DNA from: Sphaerolaimus hirsutus
Taxonomy: Eukaryota; Nematoda; Chromadorea; Monhysterida; Sphaerolaimidae
NCBI GenBank assembly: GCA_964036195.1
Contig: OZ038455.1
Span: 5,225,855-5,289,854, forward strand
Direction: 5' to 3'
DNA length: 64,000 nt
Position numbers and translations under genes: made by a program. Of the stretch, positions 39,329 to 52,800 are shown piece by piece (position 1 is the stretch's first letter; every line of letters starts with the position of its first letter). A model generated the notes under the pieces. It worked only from the letters and a program-made list of their open reading frames with translations. It ran no database searches and was not told the origin of the DNA.

Positions 39329-40187
39329 TAACCATGGCAAAAAAAAGATTAGAAAATTCGAAAATATTTTCGAATTGTCAAATTTTAGGAATTTGCGAAT
39401 TTTTATTCCACCACTGAAAAAACACTTAAAAATCGATTTTTTTTGAAACGTCAACCAAATTGTTTTGTTTCCTTGAATCGTTCCCCAGTCCCAAGAGAAG
39501 AGTGGTCTATAAAAAGGTGTTGATTTTACATGGCCGAGATCTGGCTGGTTGACTTTGAAGCTTAATAACGCGGCCATTTCTTGGCCGATTTGGACCGTTA
39601 AATATTTAAAACGATCTGCACAACCTGTAGATTCCATTTTTGAGGTTGGATTAGTGATTTATAAATTCATTATGCCAATTAAACCAAGTATTTCAACATG
39701 TAAAAAATTTTTTTCGGAACATCATCATATACTTCATATAAATACTGTATATCCTTGAATAAGTTCCCCAGGGGGCATTTTTTGTCAGTGATTTTTGAGG
39801 GGACTTATTCGAGGGGGAGTAATTCGAGGGGGACTTATTCAAGGATTTATGGTAAATATATGGTGGTGGACCCCCCGATAACAGCCATCCCCAATTCCAG
39901 CTATGGGCGGACCCAGTCACAGAAGAATGCTCAGGAATGCACTGAGTACCCATAACTATTTCAACATAACTACTTAACAGCTTAAAGCTCTTAATTGTAT
40001 ATTTTTCCAAAAAATTTGAAAAGTATGTAAAAAATTCGAAAATTTCCCAAAAAAAAAATCGAAAATCACCCAAAAAAATTCATAAATTCGAAATTTAATT
40101 TGAGGATAAATACAAAAATTTGAAAATTCATTTAGGAAAAAACATTTAAAAATTTAAATACTTTTTTCGGAGGGTTTGCCCTCGTTA
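39329..40187. mobile_element. hAT-type element at a splice donor, TSD GARCACAC
   Basis: Ends TAACCATGGCAAA / TTTGCCCTCGTTA with flanks GAGCACAC (39321-39328) and GAACACAC (40188-40195), one mismatch. It contains a TTGAATAAG/CTTATTCAAGG family I-type insert near 39748-39850. The right flank is part of the donor region of the signal-peptide exon. Confidence 0.75.
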
Positions 40188-40199
40188 GAACACACTCAC

Positions 40200-40280
40200 G
40201 TCATCGAGTTCGGCAGCCCTGCCGTGGGCGACCGCGAGCACAGCCGCGAACACGACGCACACGAGTGCCACTTTGCCCAT
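40200..40280 (-). CDS. First exon of a secreted or membrane protein (signal peptide)
   Basis: ATG at 40280 starts 27 codons: a typical signal peptide (MGKVALVCVVFAAVLAVAHG, then RAAELDD) with a probable cleavage site after AHG or GRA. It ends in phase 0 at GAC|GTGAGT. A TATA box lies 111 bp upstream of the ATG. Local GC is higher than the surroundings, as in a real coding exon. The remaining exons should lie to the left but were not identified; 31214-31580 is one candidate. A hAT-type element sits immediately inside the intron. Confidence 0.6.
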
Positions 40281-40390
40281 GCTTCACTGGCTTCCACTTG
40301 TTTCCGCTTGTGCTTGTCCACTGGCGATGCGGGAAACTGGTTGCGGTCGCTGCTCCGATGTGAATGGATCCGCACTGCTTTCGGTTGGCA

Positions 40391-40396
40391 TTTATA
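40391..40396 (-). promoter_or_regulatory. TATA box (TATAAA)
   Basis: TGTATAAATGCC on the minus strand. A start site about 30 bp downstream would give a 5' UTR of about 80 bases before ATG 40280. Confidence 0.5.
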
Positions 40397-40527
40397 CAGG
40401 CCATTTCGCTGCATCGGCCAAGAAAAAATATGTCAAAAAATCGTCTAGACAAGCTTGTTTTGGATTGTCAGTCTGCCGGGATTGATATGCACTTTACAAC
40501 TTGCCCAATGGATTTCTGTGTCTAATG

Positions 40528-42499
40528 TGCGTGTACACGCTAGTTTACCAATGCGGCACGTGAAACACAAACGTAAACTCAAACGCGACGCGTCGCGCGT
40601 CGGTTTACCTTTATGATTGACATGTTAAAATTAGTTTATTTTTGTGTTTCACTTTCTGGTGTTAGTGGTTTCGGCAAGTCACAGAAATGCGACGTGTCGC
40701 CAGATTATTTTTTTAAGTGAAACGTTATGGGCAAACTAAATGCAATTTTCGGCAACGCGTCACGTGTGATGCAGAAAGTGTTGCACATAAGATGTAAACT
40801 ACTGTTTTATGAATTTCATCTGAATCAAGTAATTTGTGCTTGTTATAGCATGTATGTCTTATTTTGATGCTTATAATGATTGTTAATTATCATTCTGCTC
40901 ATAAAGTTGTTACTTTTTGCACTTTAACAGTATGATAGTCACGTGAAATGCACCGGCAAACTGACTTTTGCGACGCTTGCGACGCTACCATACCCTGCTA
41001 AATTAAAAAAAGGCAACGATTCGCCAGTTTACTTTTACTGTTTTACTCTTAATTAAACCGTTGTAAATCATCGCGAGAGTCACCAAAAACGTCGCAAACG
41101 TCGCTTTTTGACTCAGTTTGATGCCAACCCCCACAGATGAAAAAGTAACTTCATTTGTCACTTGTAGGTCAGATTTGAGCCATTTTTTCACTGACATGTG
41201 CAGAAAAAAATCACGGTTTTAATGGTGTTTTTGACAAGTCGTAACTCTTTTCCAAAAAAAATTGATGATTATTTCAAAATTTTGCCATAAATTGTGGCAA
41301 CGCAGAAAAATGTTTAAATTCAAACATATAGTGAACTAAAAAAGGGAATACATGTAAAAGTTCATACATATAGTAAACTTTAAAAAGGAATACATATAAG
41401 ATGTTTGTAACCAACAGCTAATAATGTGAGAAATTAACTAAAAGAATATCAGGCATAGTGGAACAATGTACTAGTGCTACAAGCAGTATTTTTGTTTATA
41501 TCTGCATCTTCTGACTCAAATTGACTCAGCCTGATGATGTCCCTCCAGTGTAAATACAAATGTACATTGACAAGAGAGAAGCCAGCCACATGAGGGGAAT
41601 GATCAAGAATTGGATGCTTACTCCCGCTGGTTGTGTTGCATGGGTAAATCCTTCAGATTGTTGAATTTACAGCTATGTTTTATGTTAAAATCAAATTGAA
41701 AAATTGCTGTAAAAATAGCAGTTTGCAATTCAGTCACATACTCATGTTAAACTTGAATGAAAAATTTTAAAAAATCATTTGCATGCTATGTGCCACACTT
41801 ACAGTCAATTTTTTCAAGTGCAATTAGTTACAATGGTAACAGGTGAACAAACTGTCATTTCATTGACAAGTTTTGGTCATTTTTTACAGACTTCTTTAGT
41901 TAGAAAAATGAAAAAATCATAAGTTTTTACTCTGCGAAAATTGTGTTATGTGTGCACCTTATGGTTGTCTTTTGTGTGTCCAATTTTTGAATGATTTGTG
42001 CATTCGATTCATTGAATTGTTATTGATTAAAATGTATTTTTATGAAATAAATTCATAAAAAATCCAATTTTCATTTTTAATGTCCGCTGTGTATACCAAT
42101 CAATAGCTGAATGAAACTGTTCATTTCCATCCATTAAATAAACAAATAAACAAAACGGTTGATTTTATATGAATTTTTATCTGCCAAAAATAAATAAATT
42201 CAATAAAAAATCCAATTTTGCACTTAAAAACGTTTTAAAAATTATGACAACATCTACAGGATGTACTGTACACAATGACAACAAAAAATTGCATGAACAA
42301 TGCTCTGTTCTTCCACAATTAAAGAAATTAGAAATTAACATTTACAACGTAAATTCACATCACTGGCAAACGTGAAAAAATAAAGATGGCAGCCTAAACT
42401 CCGCCCACTTTTACAATGCGTGAATTTAGCTGGTAAACTAAAAAATTGAGTTTACTGCCAGTAAACTGAAAACGCCGGTAAACTAGTGTGCGTGGGGCC
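40528..42499. mobile_element. Element with ends CTAGTTTACC, no gene
   Basis: GTACACGCTAGTTTACC near 40535 and GGTAAACTAGTGTGCGTG near 42478 are inverted ends. Sub-ends are rich in GCGACGC and AAACTCA. The interior is AT-rich with no supported frame. TSD unclear. Confidence 0.5.
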
Positions 42500-43610
42500 A
42501 ATGGCTATGCTAAATAATGGCTTAGTGAACAGCAGATGCCATGTTTATCCAAATATACTATACCTACTTTACCGTCTAAATTTCAGGGGGGTCTATTCAG
42601 GGGGGGGGGGGCATATTCTATGGGTTAGATTTTTTTCATCTGAACTTCCTCTTTATGTGAACTTTATTCATAATGAATTATTTGTATAAACATAAATATA
42701 AGTACAGAGTAAGCATTTAACAACTACTGTGGTGTGAAGAACTTCTCAACTAAAATCTTGAGTTGAAACTGAACAAAAAATCAACAGAAATTTTCACTTA
42801 ATAAAAACCAAATTTTTTTCTTCCCATTCACCGTTTTTAAGCAGCTCAAGAAATTTCTGTCTATCCATTTTACAACAGCTGAAAACATTTGTGTTTCTAC
42901 CGCAAATCCTCGAATAGGACCCCCCCCCCCCCCGAATAACTCACCCCTTTAATAAGTGCCCCCTGCTGGCGGGGTGAGGAAAAAATACCCCCCCCCCCCT
43001 TGAATAATGACCCCCCTCTTAGATAACTCCTCCCTCTGATGAAAAGGATACAACACAAAACTATAAAAGAATATTAGCCTATGCCAGCGACAGCAGATAT
43101 TACATAATGTGTATGCAGTTTATACACATTGTTTTGTTGTTGTTGGACAGTGAAATACCTGAATTACACGAGTTTTCATACTGCATCCTTACAATGAATT
43201 AAGTCCAAGTTTCCTGAGGAAATAATAACTCCCCCCTCGAAAAACTTCCCCCTTGAATAACTCCCCCCTGAAAAACACCTGATGAAAAAATAACTTTTTG
43301 GGCACCCTATCCAGGGTTGGCAAAATCTCAGAAATAAAAAAATAAAAAATAAAATGGAAAATTGAAGAATAAAATAAAATAAAGTAAAATGGAAAATAAT
43401 AAAAATAAAAATACAATTTCACAAAAGTTCAAATTTTTGTACAATTTGAGTTAAATTTTACAAAAACTCGAGGGTATGTAAAATACTATAAAAGTTTTCT
43501 ATCATGTTGCTTAAGTTTCTAGCTGCCAATTTGCAGAACTAGTGCCTTGTTGTTGCTTTCATTGTTGTGATTTAAAAATATTTTTGCTGAAAATTGCACT
43601 TTTTCACATT
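42500..43610. other. Intergenic with family I MITE fragments
   Basis: G or C runs with CCTCGAATA-type motifs occur at about 42580-42615, 42899-43040 and 43205-43300. An AATAAAAATAAAAT stretch lies at 43335-43410. No gene supported. Confidence 0.45.
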
Positions 43611-43616
43611 TTTAAT
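43611..43616 (-). terminator. Candidate poly(A) signal ATTAAA for the Patched-family gene
   Basis: ATTAAA on the minus strand, about 67 bases past the stop codon at 43683. Confidence 0.35.
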
Positions 43617-43682
43617 ACATTTTCACCTTAAAAAGCACTAATTCATCCAAATTTATCAAAAGAAGAACAGTGATGCACTCTC

Positions 43683-43859
43683 TTACACCTTCAAAGTTCT
43701 AACCACCCTTTCAATCAAGGCCAGGCACACAGGCACTACGATTAAGGCATGCAAGGTTCCAAGGCACACTACCAGGGAAACTGCAGTTGCAAAAATTTTG
43801 ATCATGTGGGCACTGACAGAGGATATGACTATCACTGGGATCAATGTTGATATGGCTGC
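43683..43859 (-). CDS. Patched-family exon H (final spans and stop)
   Basis: TTTTTCCAG|GCA to TAA. Contains AISTLIPVIVISSVSAH and GTLHALIVVPVCLALIE; a short cytosolic tail ends TLKV. Confidence 0.88.
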   Translation of the reverse strand, partial: AAISTLIPVIVISSVSAHMIKIFATAVSLVVCLGTLHALIVVPVCLALIERVVRTLKV

Positions 43860-46800
43860 CTGGAAAAATTGGGGGGGGGGGTGACGTTGTGACATGGTTT
43901 GCATTAGAAATATTTGAATACATAGGCACAGAGGCAAATCCAAGCCCTGGGTTTAAATTGGTTTATACATGCAAATTAAGCTTATGTATGGTTTAGGATG
44001 ATTTGATGATGCAGGTAACAAGCAGAGTTGTGCAAATACTGGTATTTTTGGAAAACATTAACATAAACGTAAATACCTTTTCCAAATAAAAAGTATAAAT
44101 ACTAAAACTTAAGGTATTTTTAAAATACCAAGGAATACATAAAAAACGTAAACGTAAAAATTTTACACACAATATTTGCCATTGTGCTTTGGAATATACC
44201 ATTATTTTCACCTTCAGGTGGGTCAATCATTCCATCTGCACCACTTTCTGTAGTAAGTGTGGCTAAATCCAACTAACGCTGGTGATTCTGGGGGAGTCCC
44301 AGACCCTGTAAAATGCCTTGTAAAATGTCAAATGGCATGCAAAGTGTCTAAAGTCTTGCAAAGTGCACTGGAAGGTGGCAAATCTTTGCCATTTTGCTTG
44401 GCATTTTACATGAGTTTTGACATTTGCATGAAATTTTACATTTTACAGGCACAGCAAAAAATAGATCCGTGAAGCGTGTGGAAGCGGGCTGGATGCGTGT
44501 GAAGCGGCGCGCTTCCACACGCTTCCACACGCTTCCACCAACATCACGAGATTCTGGGTGAAGTGTCTTCCACACGCTTCACCTATCTTCACCACGCGCT
44601 TCACGCGCATCCAAGCATGTGGAAGACACTTCACGGCGCTGGCGCTTCCACACGCTTCCCCCGCGTATAAATTTGCGTGGGAGCGCGATATTAAGAAGCG
44701 TGAAGTGCATTCACGCATTTTTTCGTGATGTGTGTGGAAGCGCTGACATGCTTGGTGAAGCGTTCGGGAAGTGTTGGCGTGAAGACACTTCCCGACGCTT
44801 CACCACGCATCCACACACCCATTTTTTGTTGTGAGGGCATCCTACAGAGTCTGGGATTGGCATCAGAGCTTGCACTCACCCTGCCAGTTTCGGAACATGT
44901 ACTACTCGCAGTTGTTGCTAGTGGCATCGTCGGAATTCATCACAAAAAAATTATAAATGCAACGCTCCAGAAACAAACACAAAGGTTTTTGTGTTCAGCT
45001 TTTGAACACATTGATGAATATGTACCCAGTATTCCATATGTACATAAGTGCAACCATGCAGTCACTTTTTTCATACACTACATTTTTGTATGTATACATG
45101 TTACGTTTATGCGGCTGCAGGTGGTGCACCCCAGAGTTGTTAAAATACTGGTATTTTTGGAAAGTGTAAGTGTAAGTGTAAATACACTTTCCAAATTATA
45201 AGTATGGATACCAAAAGTGTAAGGTATTTTTAAAATACCCAGGAAAGTGTAAAAAAAAGTGTAAGTGTAAAAATTTTTTTAGAAAGAGCTCTCACTGTTG
45301 AGTATTAGAAAACACCACTGTTTTCACCTTTAGATCAATTTATCTATCATTTTCATTCATTATTTCACATTTTACTGCCAATTATGAAACATTTCAGACT
45401 GTAACAAATTTAGCGGTATGAAGTTGCCTAATGATGGCACTTTTTCAGTGTTGATATTTTACTGATTAAGCAATGTGGTTGATGCCTAATGAACACACTG
45501 TTTAAATGCAAGAATGTACATGCAGCAAATATCAATGCAAAAGCCAGTCAACTTTGTGTCCAGCTGGTGAATTTCAATTGAGCTTGTTCTTTTTACAAAA
45601 GTATGATGAAACTGTAGAATACCATGAGTACTGTTCAAAGGTCAGAGATAGTGCTAGTTTGCACATTTGCCATATTTTCTACATTTGATGCATAACTGCA
45701 TATCTGCACTGTGCAGTTATTTTTTGTACATGAACCTGTTTTATGCTTTCTCAAAAGCATAAAACAGGGCCATCTGAAAGGAAAAAATACACTTTCTGTA
45801 TCCGGGTATTTTGCCAAGGAAAGTGTAAAAAAGTGTACGGGTATTTTATGAAAGTGTTAGTGTAAGTGTAAATATAAATACCCATTTACCCGGGTATTTC
45901 GGGTAAGTGTAAATACACTTTCGCAACTCTGGTGCACCCCATTTGAACATGTGCACATGTGAACGATCAAGTTTTTTATGTTTTCCTTAGTACCCGGGTA
46001 TTTTGGTCAGGGAAACATAACAAAACGTAATGGTATTTTTGGAAAACGTAAACGTAAGTATAAATACCCGAATAACCGGGTATTTTGGGTAAACGTAAAT
46101 ACGTTCTTCCAACTCTGGTAACAAGTAACAAGGTCCATGCACAGTTCATTTTTCTCCTTCATTAGGTTGTGCTAACACAGGTGCATAATAAAATCTACAT
46201 AAACATGAGACTTGTAATAAAAAACACTCTGACACTTTGCTGACACACAAAATTTTGTTTGAACCCAAATCAATTTGTTCATGTATTGATTATTATTTTA
46301 CATTATACCGTATTTCCTCGAAATACCCCCCGGGGGGTGATTGTTTCATAGTGGTCCCGAGAGGGGGGGGGGGTTAAACGAGGGGGGGGGGGGGGTTAAA
46401 CGAGGGGGGGGGGGTTTTAAACGAGGTGGGGGTATTTCGAGGGGGGGTTATTATTTCACAAGAAAATTTTTGAAAACCAAGTACGAAATTGTCGTCTGAA
46501 ACGTACGCAGACGTCGAAAGATGCAACAAAAACCGCCATTTATAAGGTTCTGTAGACTAATATTAGTATGTAGATGGTATGTACACTGTTCTAACGTGAC
46601 ACCGACATTGTTTTAACGTGTGTTCTGCACTACGCAGAACACAAACTGCCGTATTTGTCATGTACGTTCTCTTTACACTCAATTTGGGGGGGGGGGTATT
46701 TCGAGGGGGGGGTGATTGTTTCATAGTGGTCTCGAGAGGGGGGGTCAAACGAGGGGGGGGGGGTATTTCAAGGGGGGGGGGGTATTTCGAGGAAATACGG

Positions 46801-49800
46801 TAGGTGTATTCCAGTTTCCTCCGAGAACATTCAAATTCTAAAATATTGTATTTCCTCAATGTTTAAGGGGGTTTATTATTTCGCCAGCAAATTTTGAGGG
46901 GGGGAGTTTGCATACACGAATCACGATGTGCATTATTCAAGACAGGGGTATTTCGAGGGGGGTTTATTTTTCCTCAGGTCGTTCAGACGTGGGGGTATTT
47001 CGAGGGGGAGAGGTCAATTTATGGGGGCGTGGTAATTCGAGGTAATAAGGTACTAACCCAACAAAATACCACGCAACAAAAAAAGCCATCCACCAAACCG
47101 ACCAGCAAAGTAGGCGGGCCCACAGTGGTCAAAGTTTCCTCCAATCTCTCAACGAATTCCCCAGCCCGACTCCGCCCACTTTCACCAGTCTCACCATTGT
47201 GGGCGGAGTTGAAAAAGTGCGCGGTAACGTGCGCCGTATAATCCACTGCAAATCCAATGGATATGATGAAACATTGGGTAGCGACTGGGTCCAGTGTAGT
47301 CAGGCACAGAGATATTCCGCCCAGTACACCACAGCTGACTAGTAGGACACAAGGGAGGGCAGCCAGCTGGAAGTTTAGGGGTGACATTGGCGCCACACAA
47401 GCTAGTTTTCATGGTGCCAATTAGAAAACTTTACTAGGGTGTCCACTTTCTTTTTGCCGTCTCCGCTTTCCGCAGGCAAAATTGTTTCTATTTCGGTTCA
47501 GTTTTCCGGCTAGTGCAAAAAATTTCCATTTCCATTTTCCGACAAGTGCAAATTTTATTTCCGTTTCCGCGTCCCGCAGGCACAATTTTTTCTGTTTCCG
47601 TTTTCTGGCAAGTGAAAAAAAATTTCCATTTCCGTTTTCCGGCAAGTGCAAAAACATTTTCTGTTTCCGTTTTCCGTAAAAAAATTGTTGTTATTGATCT
47701 CCTTAAACAGTAATTTGTGACTGATTATTTGTGTAAACTAAAAATTGCATCCTAATTTACCAGTGCGCTTAGTCTCATCAATGATCAGTAAAAAGGAATA
47801 AATAAAATTAGCAAACACAATTGAGGCCTCTACTTCTAAAAGTCGACAAGTCCACAAAATGTGATTTTGAGTAAATCGCATTTTAAGTTTCGGACCCAAT
47901 TCCATCCCGTGGTGCGTGTCCAATTTGGCTTTCTCATGCTTTCCATTAAGTTCCATATGTTGAAAATTAAGTGTCAAATTTTCAGCCCCTCCTCTCAACC
48001 TTTATGTGAAAAATTGGGTGTCCATAAATTTCCATTCGGTCAGAGCAAAACTGTTTTTGGGGGGGAATTGAACTTGTCGACTTCTTGCACTAACAAACAT
48101 TTTTGTACCCGGGGAAGCCGAGGCTCCCTTATGGGCAATTTATGCACTTGTCGACTTTTAGAAGTAGCTGTCCACAGTGGACATATCACATTTCTTGCTA
48201 TTTTTCCCATAAAAAAGGAAGCGGGGGAATGGACTTGTTGACTTCTTGCCCAATTTTTTTGAATTTTTCCCAAAAAATGTCAAATTTGGCACTTTGCCAT
48301 ACGGGCATGTGAGGTCAAAAATTTTATGGAAAATGTGCGGAAGTAGCCCCAGATGACGTTTCCGGGCCTAACTCGAAATTTTCATATTTGGACTTGTCGA
48401 CTTTTAGAAGTAGACGCCTCAATTGTTTTGCACACAAAACCATTAAAAACTTACCAAACTGTAAAAATCAGGCAAAATGATCAAACAAATAACTGCCAAA
48501 GCCGCATAAGCGCAAAGTGACGATTTCAAAATGACATCAGGCATGATTTTAAGTTGGTCAGCAAACAATGCCATTCCATCAAAGATTGTGATGTTAAGGC
48601 TGTTACGTTTCAGTCTGGCATCGTTATCGGTCCATGCTGCTAGTTGACGCCATGTATCCAAATATTTCAGTCGTACAGCAAAATCTGCTGAACTTCTGAA
48701 GCGGGCTGCAAAACCATGGTGTGGAATTATCACTCGTTTTTTTTGTTGCGTTTTTGCTAATTCAATCATAGTTGTTAAAACGTATTTACTTTTACTCGAT
48801 TAATACGTATACTCGAGTACAGAGTATACGTTTACACAGCAAATAATGTGCTCGTGAACAAGGTTGGTTTTAGTAAAATTCTTTTTACTAAAATTGTATT
48901 TTATTTTTATTAAAATTGTATTTTATTTTTATTTTATTCTTCAATTTTCCATTTTATTGTTATTTTATTCTTCAACTTTTCATTTTATTTTTATTTTATT
49001 TTTATTTTTTATTTTAGTTCGTGACCAGGATTGATTTAAGTAAAATTCTTTTTACTAAAATTGTATTTTATTTTTATTAAAATTGTATTTTATTTTTATT
49101 TTATTCTTCAATTTTACATTTTTTTTTTATGTTATTCTTTAATTTTCTATTTTATTTTTATTTTTTTCTGAGATTTTGCCAACCCTGCTCGTGAAGTGCA
49201 CTGAAGTGGTCTGAAGTGGGTGGATCCCATTTAACATGCAGCCCATATTACAGTATGCTTCCCTACACATGCCGCAGTGCCCATATCACAGTATGTCTCC
49301 TTACACATGCCCGCAAGTGCAGATCACATGTCGCGTGTGCAATACACATACACGCAGGCGGTGTTATGGAAATGCGTGTGCACATGAACCGTGCATGGTG
49401 CATGTAAATCAACTTGTTAATAATATAATACCTAGTTCAAATCATTAGTAAATATTATGCATGTGTAAATCATGTAAAATAAGCTGACGCAAAAAGTTCC
49501 ATGGTCATATGGAACATCATTTTTCAGAGTAATTTCTTACTTGATTCTATTGGGGAGTAAATTTTCATAAGAATTATCAACTTGTTAATGGTTTACATTG
49601 CAGGATTATTCAAAATGGAAAGTTCTTCAAGGTAACATTATAGATAATTTTACTATTATCTACTTAACTTATTTTTTTAAACCTTTGGAAAAACACACTA
49701 TCCATCCCTAGTCTAAACAATTTATTTTATTTTGTTATTTGTTGTGTCACAAAATATTTAACTGGTACAATAAATATTTTTGTTGTGATCACTTATCTAT

Positions 49801-52800
49801 CTCACAATTATATGCCTCTTTTTCCATCAACTTATGTAAACACAACTCACGCAAACAACAATTTTAACTTACGGCATGATCAACAACTAAAAGCACTTTT
49901 GTGAAGGGTGTCCTTCTAAAAGTACCCATCTACAAATTTTTCAAATTTGAGTTATGGCTATTTACAGCATCCCCATAAAAACACACTTCAAAAAAAAGAA
50001 ATAATATGTGGCGGGTGCAAAATTCAATTTTGAGATATTGGGGGGTCAAAAAATGAAAAAAATGGCAAAATACAGATCATGTAATTTAAAAAGTACTGAT
50101 CTACAAGCTTTTTCAGCTTTTGTACCTTTAAAAGTACTGATCTATACAGTTTTCCAAAAATTGTGCTTTTAGAGATACATTCTGCACATTATTTTCTGTG
50201 CTTCTAAAAGTACCGATGTCAGATTACTGATTTTAGAAGAAAACCCTTCACATGCTATTTAGCTCTCATGAATGTTGAAGATGTGGGCACCAAAAATACA
50301 CTATAATGTATAAATAATGAAATACATGGACATTCCGCATGCACACACATTTCCGTAACACCGCATGCACACACATTTCCGTAACACCGCACGCGTGTCT
50401 GTGTATTGCACACGCGACATGTGATCTGCTCTCGCGGGCATGTGTAGGGAGACATACTGTGATATGGGCACTGCGGCATGTGTAGGGATACATACTGTGA
50501 TATGGGCTGTATGTGTAATGTAGCACACTCGTCTGAAGTGCCCCTTGTGATCACACTTCAGAGCCTGATCACGCCTGATCACCAGGCACTTCACCGCTCG
50601 TGATCACACTTCAGAGCCTGATCTCGCCTGATCACCGATGGGATGCACTTCACCGACACTTCACGAATTTTTTTACTAAATTGTTTACAGAAATAAAAAA
50701 TCAGAAATTCGTGAAGTGCGTTGAAGTGCCTGCGAGTGTCTATGTGAAGCACTTCACCGCAGATCATGGCAGATCACCAGCACATTTTTTTGCTGAGTTA
50801 TGATTCCTCGGAAAAAAGTTCTGGTACTCGCTGTTACGTATACTTTTTGAAAGTACTCGAGTACAGAAAACGTATTTTAGATCGTTTTTTATGAAGTTTT
50901 TTAAAGGCATAGAATGGAAAAATGGATAAATTGTGCTAAAAATATGGGAAACTAGTTGAAAATTGGTAGACGAATCAAACATATAGTCAAAAATCGCATT
51001 AAAGAGGCAAAACGTTATGAAAATGAATGATTTTGAGGTAGATTTCTTGAAAATTTTGGCGACATTTCTCAAAAGTACTCACGTTTACGTTTTCTGCAGG
51101 GAAAAGTACGTTTACTCACGTTTACTCATGAGTAAAAGTGAAAAAATTTCACTTTATGTTTTCTGTACTCAAGGGGTGAGTAGAAATAAATACTTCATGT
51201 TTACATATACTTTGAAAAAAGTTCGGTACTTTTAACAACTCTGAATTCAATCGACATTAGTAATAAAATGGCCATATTTGCTTGACATTATGCAACAAAA
51301 ACAAATTACAACATCATTTTCAAAACTCTTCATTTTTGCTTATCTACAAAGCTAATCAACTGAAAAATTGACCTTTAAACAATTTGTTTGTTTATTTGTT
51401 ACTGTATTTACAATAAAAAACAGCTTTTAAGCCATTCATTTCACTTTTGAGAACAACAAAAACTCACCCACAAACATGCATCTTTGCACACACTTTGGTG
51501 ACTCATTGATGCAATCATTCACATCACCCAGTACCATTGCCATTTCATGTCTTTCATAGTTGCTAGATGATAGAAACATGTACACATAATTGTATGTGAA
51601 ATTGAAATTTCCACCAAATTCTGTTTGAACATCATTGTTGAAAAATGGAAATGATGGGCTGTTTTCAAAGGAATATTCCATTTGCGCAAATTGTAGATAA
51701 TCTTCAATCCAATTTGCAATAGAGATCACTGCCTGGAAAAAATTTGTAAAACATTCTTTGTTACTTGAAATACCACTGACAACTTTACTTACTTATCCTT
51801 TTTTTATCACACTTCTGCTACAAGTAAATATGCCATTGGCAGTGCCAATTCGGCACCAAACACACTAGTTTTCGCGTTGCCACCTTGAAAACTCATTTTT
51901 TTGGTTTTCAAAACATGCAAATACTGTGCCACAATTGCCAAAAGTGACGTGGTTTAGGTCTCCATTTTTTGCTTTGTTTTCATTTGATGAACACATTTGT
52001 GAAAAATGCTGCAGACATAATAATTTTCTGTGGAATAATTGCGCATTTGTAGAACTAGCAGTAAATATCATGTGATGCAGGAAATTATACTGTATTTTTT
52101 GGTAATTATTGGTGATTTTTTTGTGATCACATACATTTTTTTCTTTTGTTTTATATGTTCAAATATTTTTTTTAATTCTGTACTTCATTTTAGATGATAT
52201 CCCTCTGGCATATATGAAGGGTGTGCTTCTAAAAGTACCGATCTACGAAAAATCGATTTTGAGATAATCGCGATTGAAAGTTTGGAGCATGCAATACCCA
52301 TACATGGGTATTGGGTATGGGAATTTTGGGTAAGGGTATTTCGGCCATATTGTTGGGTATCCACATGCATGGGTATAATCATTGATTATACACATAACAC
52401 TAGCTATATAAAATTCAGGGAATTGTATTTTTGTAGTACAGTACATTTTAAAGGGACCAATTGGTAATAGCGTGTAGATCGGTATTTTTTAAAGCACAAA
52501 ATCGGTAGATGTAGATCGGTACTTTTACCCATAATAAAAAAGCACAAAATGAGTTTTTGCGCAACCGGACACAGATCTGACATCGGCACTTTTAGAAGCA
52601 CAAAAAATAATGTGCAGATCGGTACATTTAAAAGAACAATTGTGAAAAAAGTGTGTATATCGGTACTTTTAAAGACACAAAAGCTGAAAAAGCTTGTAGA
52701 TCGGTACTTTTAAAATTTCAAAAACTGTATTTTGCGATTTTTTTGCTTTTTTCGACCCCCCATATCCCAAAATTGAATTTCGCACCCCCCACATATTATA

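Noticed and set aside
43321-43422. Phe/Tyr-rich membrane-like frame
   Set aside because: Caused by an AATAAAAATAAAAT low-complexity stretch.
47421-47713. Frames of repeated Phe-Ser-Val or Lys-Trp-Lys residues (also 57776-58543)
   Set aside because: Produced by the TTTCCGTTTTCC simple repeat within MITEs. Only the 58473-58641 part of that area is a real exon.
50255-50594. Overlapping frames rich in Cys, His and Tyr on the minus strand
   Set aside because: They lie in the long inverted repeat of a nested element and mirror similar frames at 49216-49448; repeat-driven.
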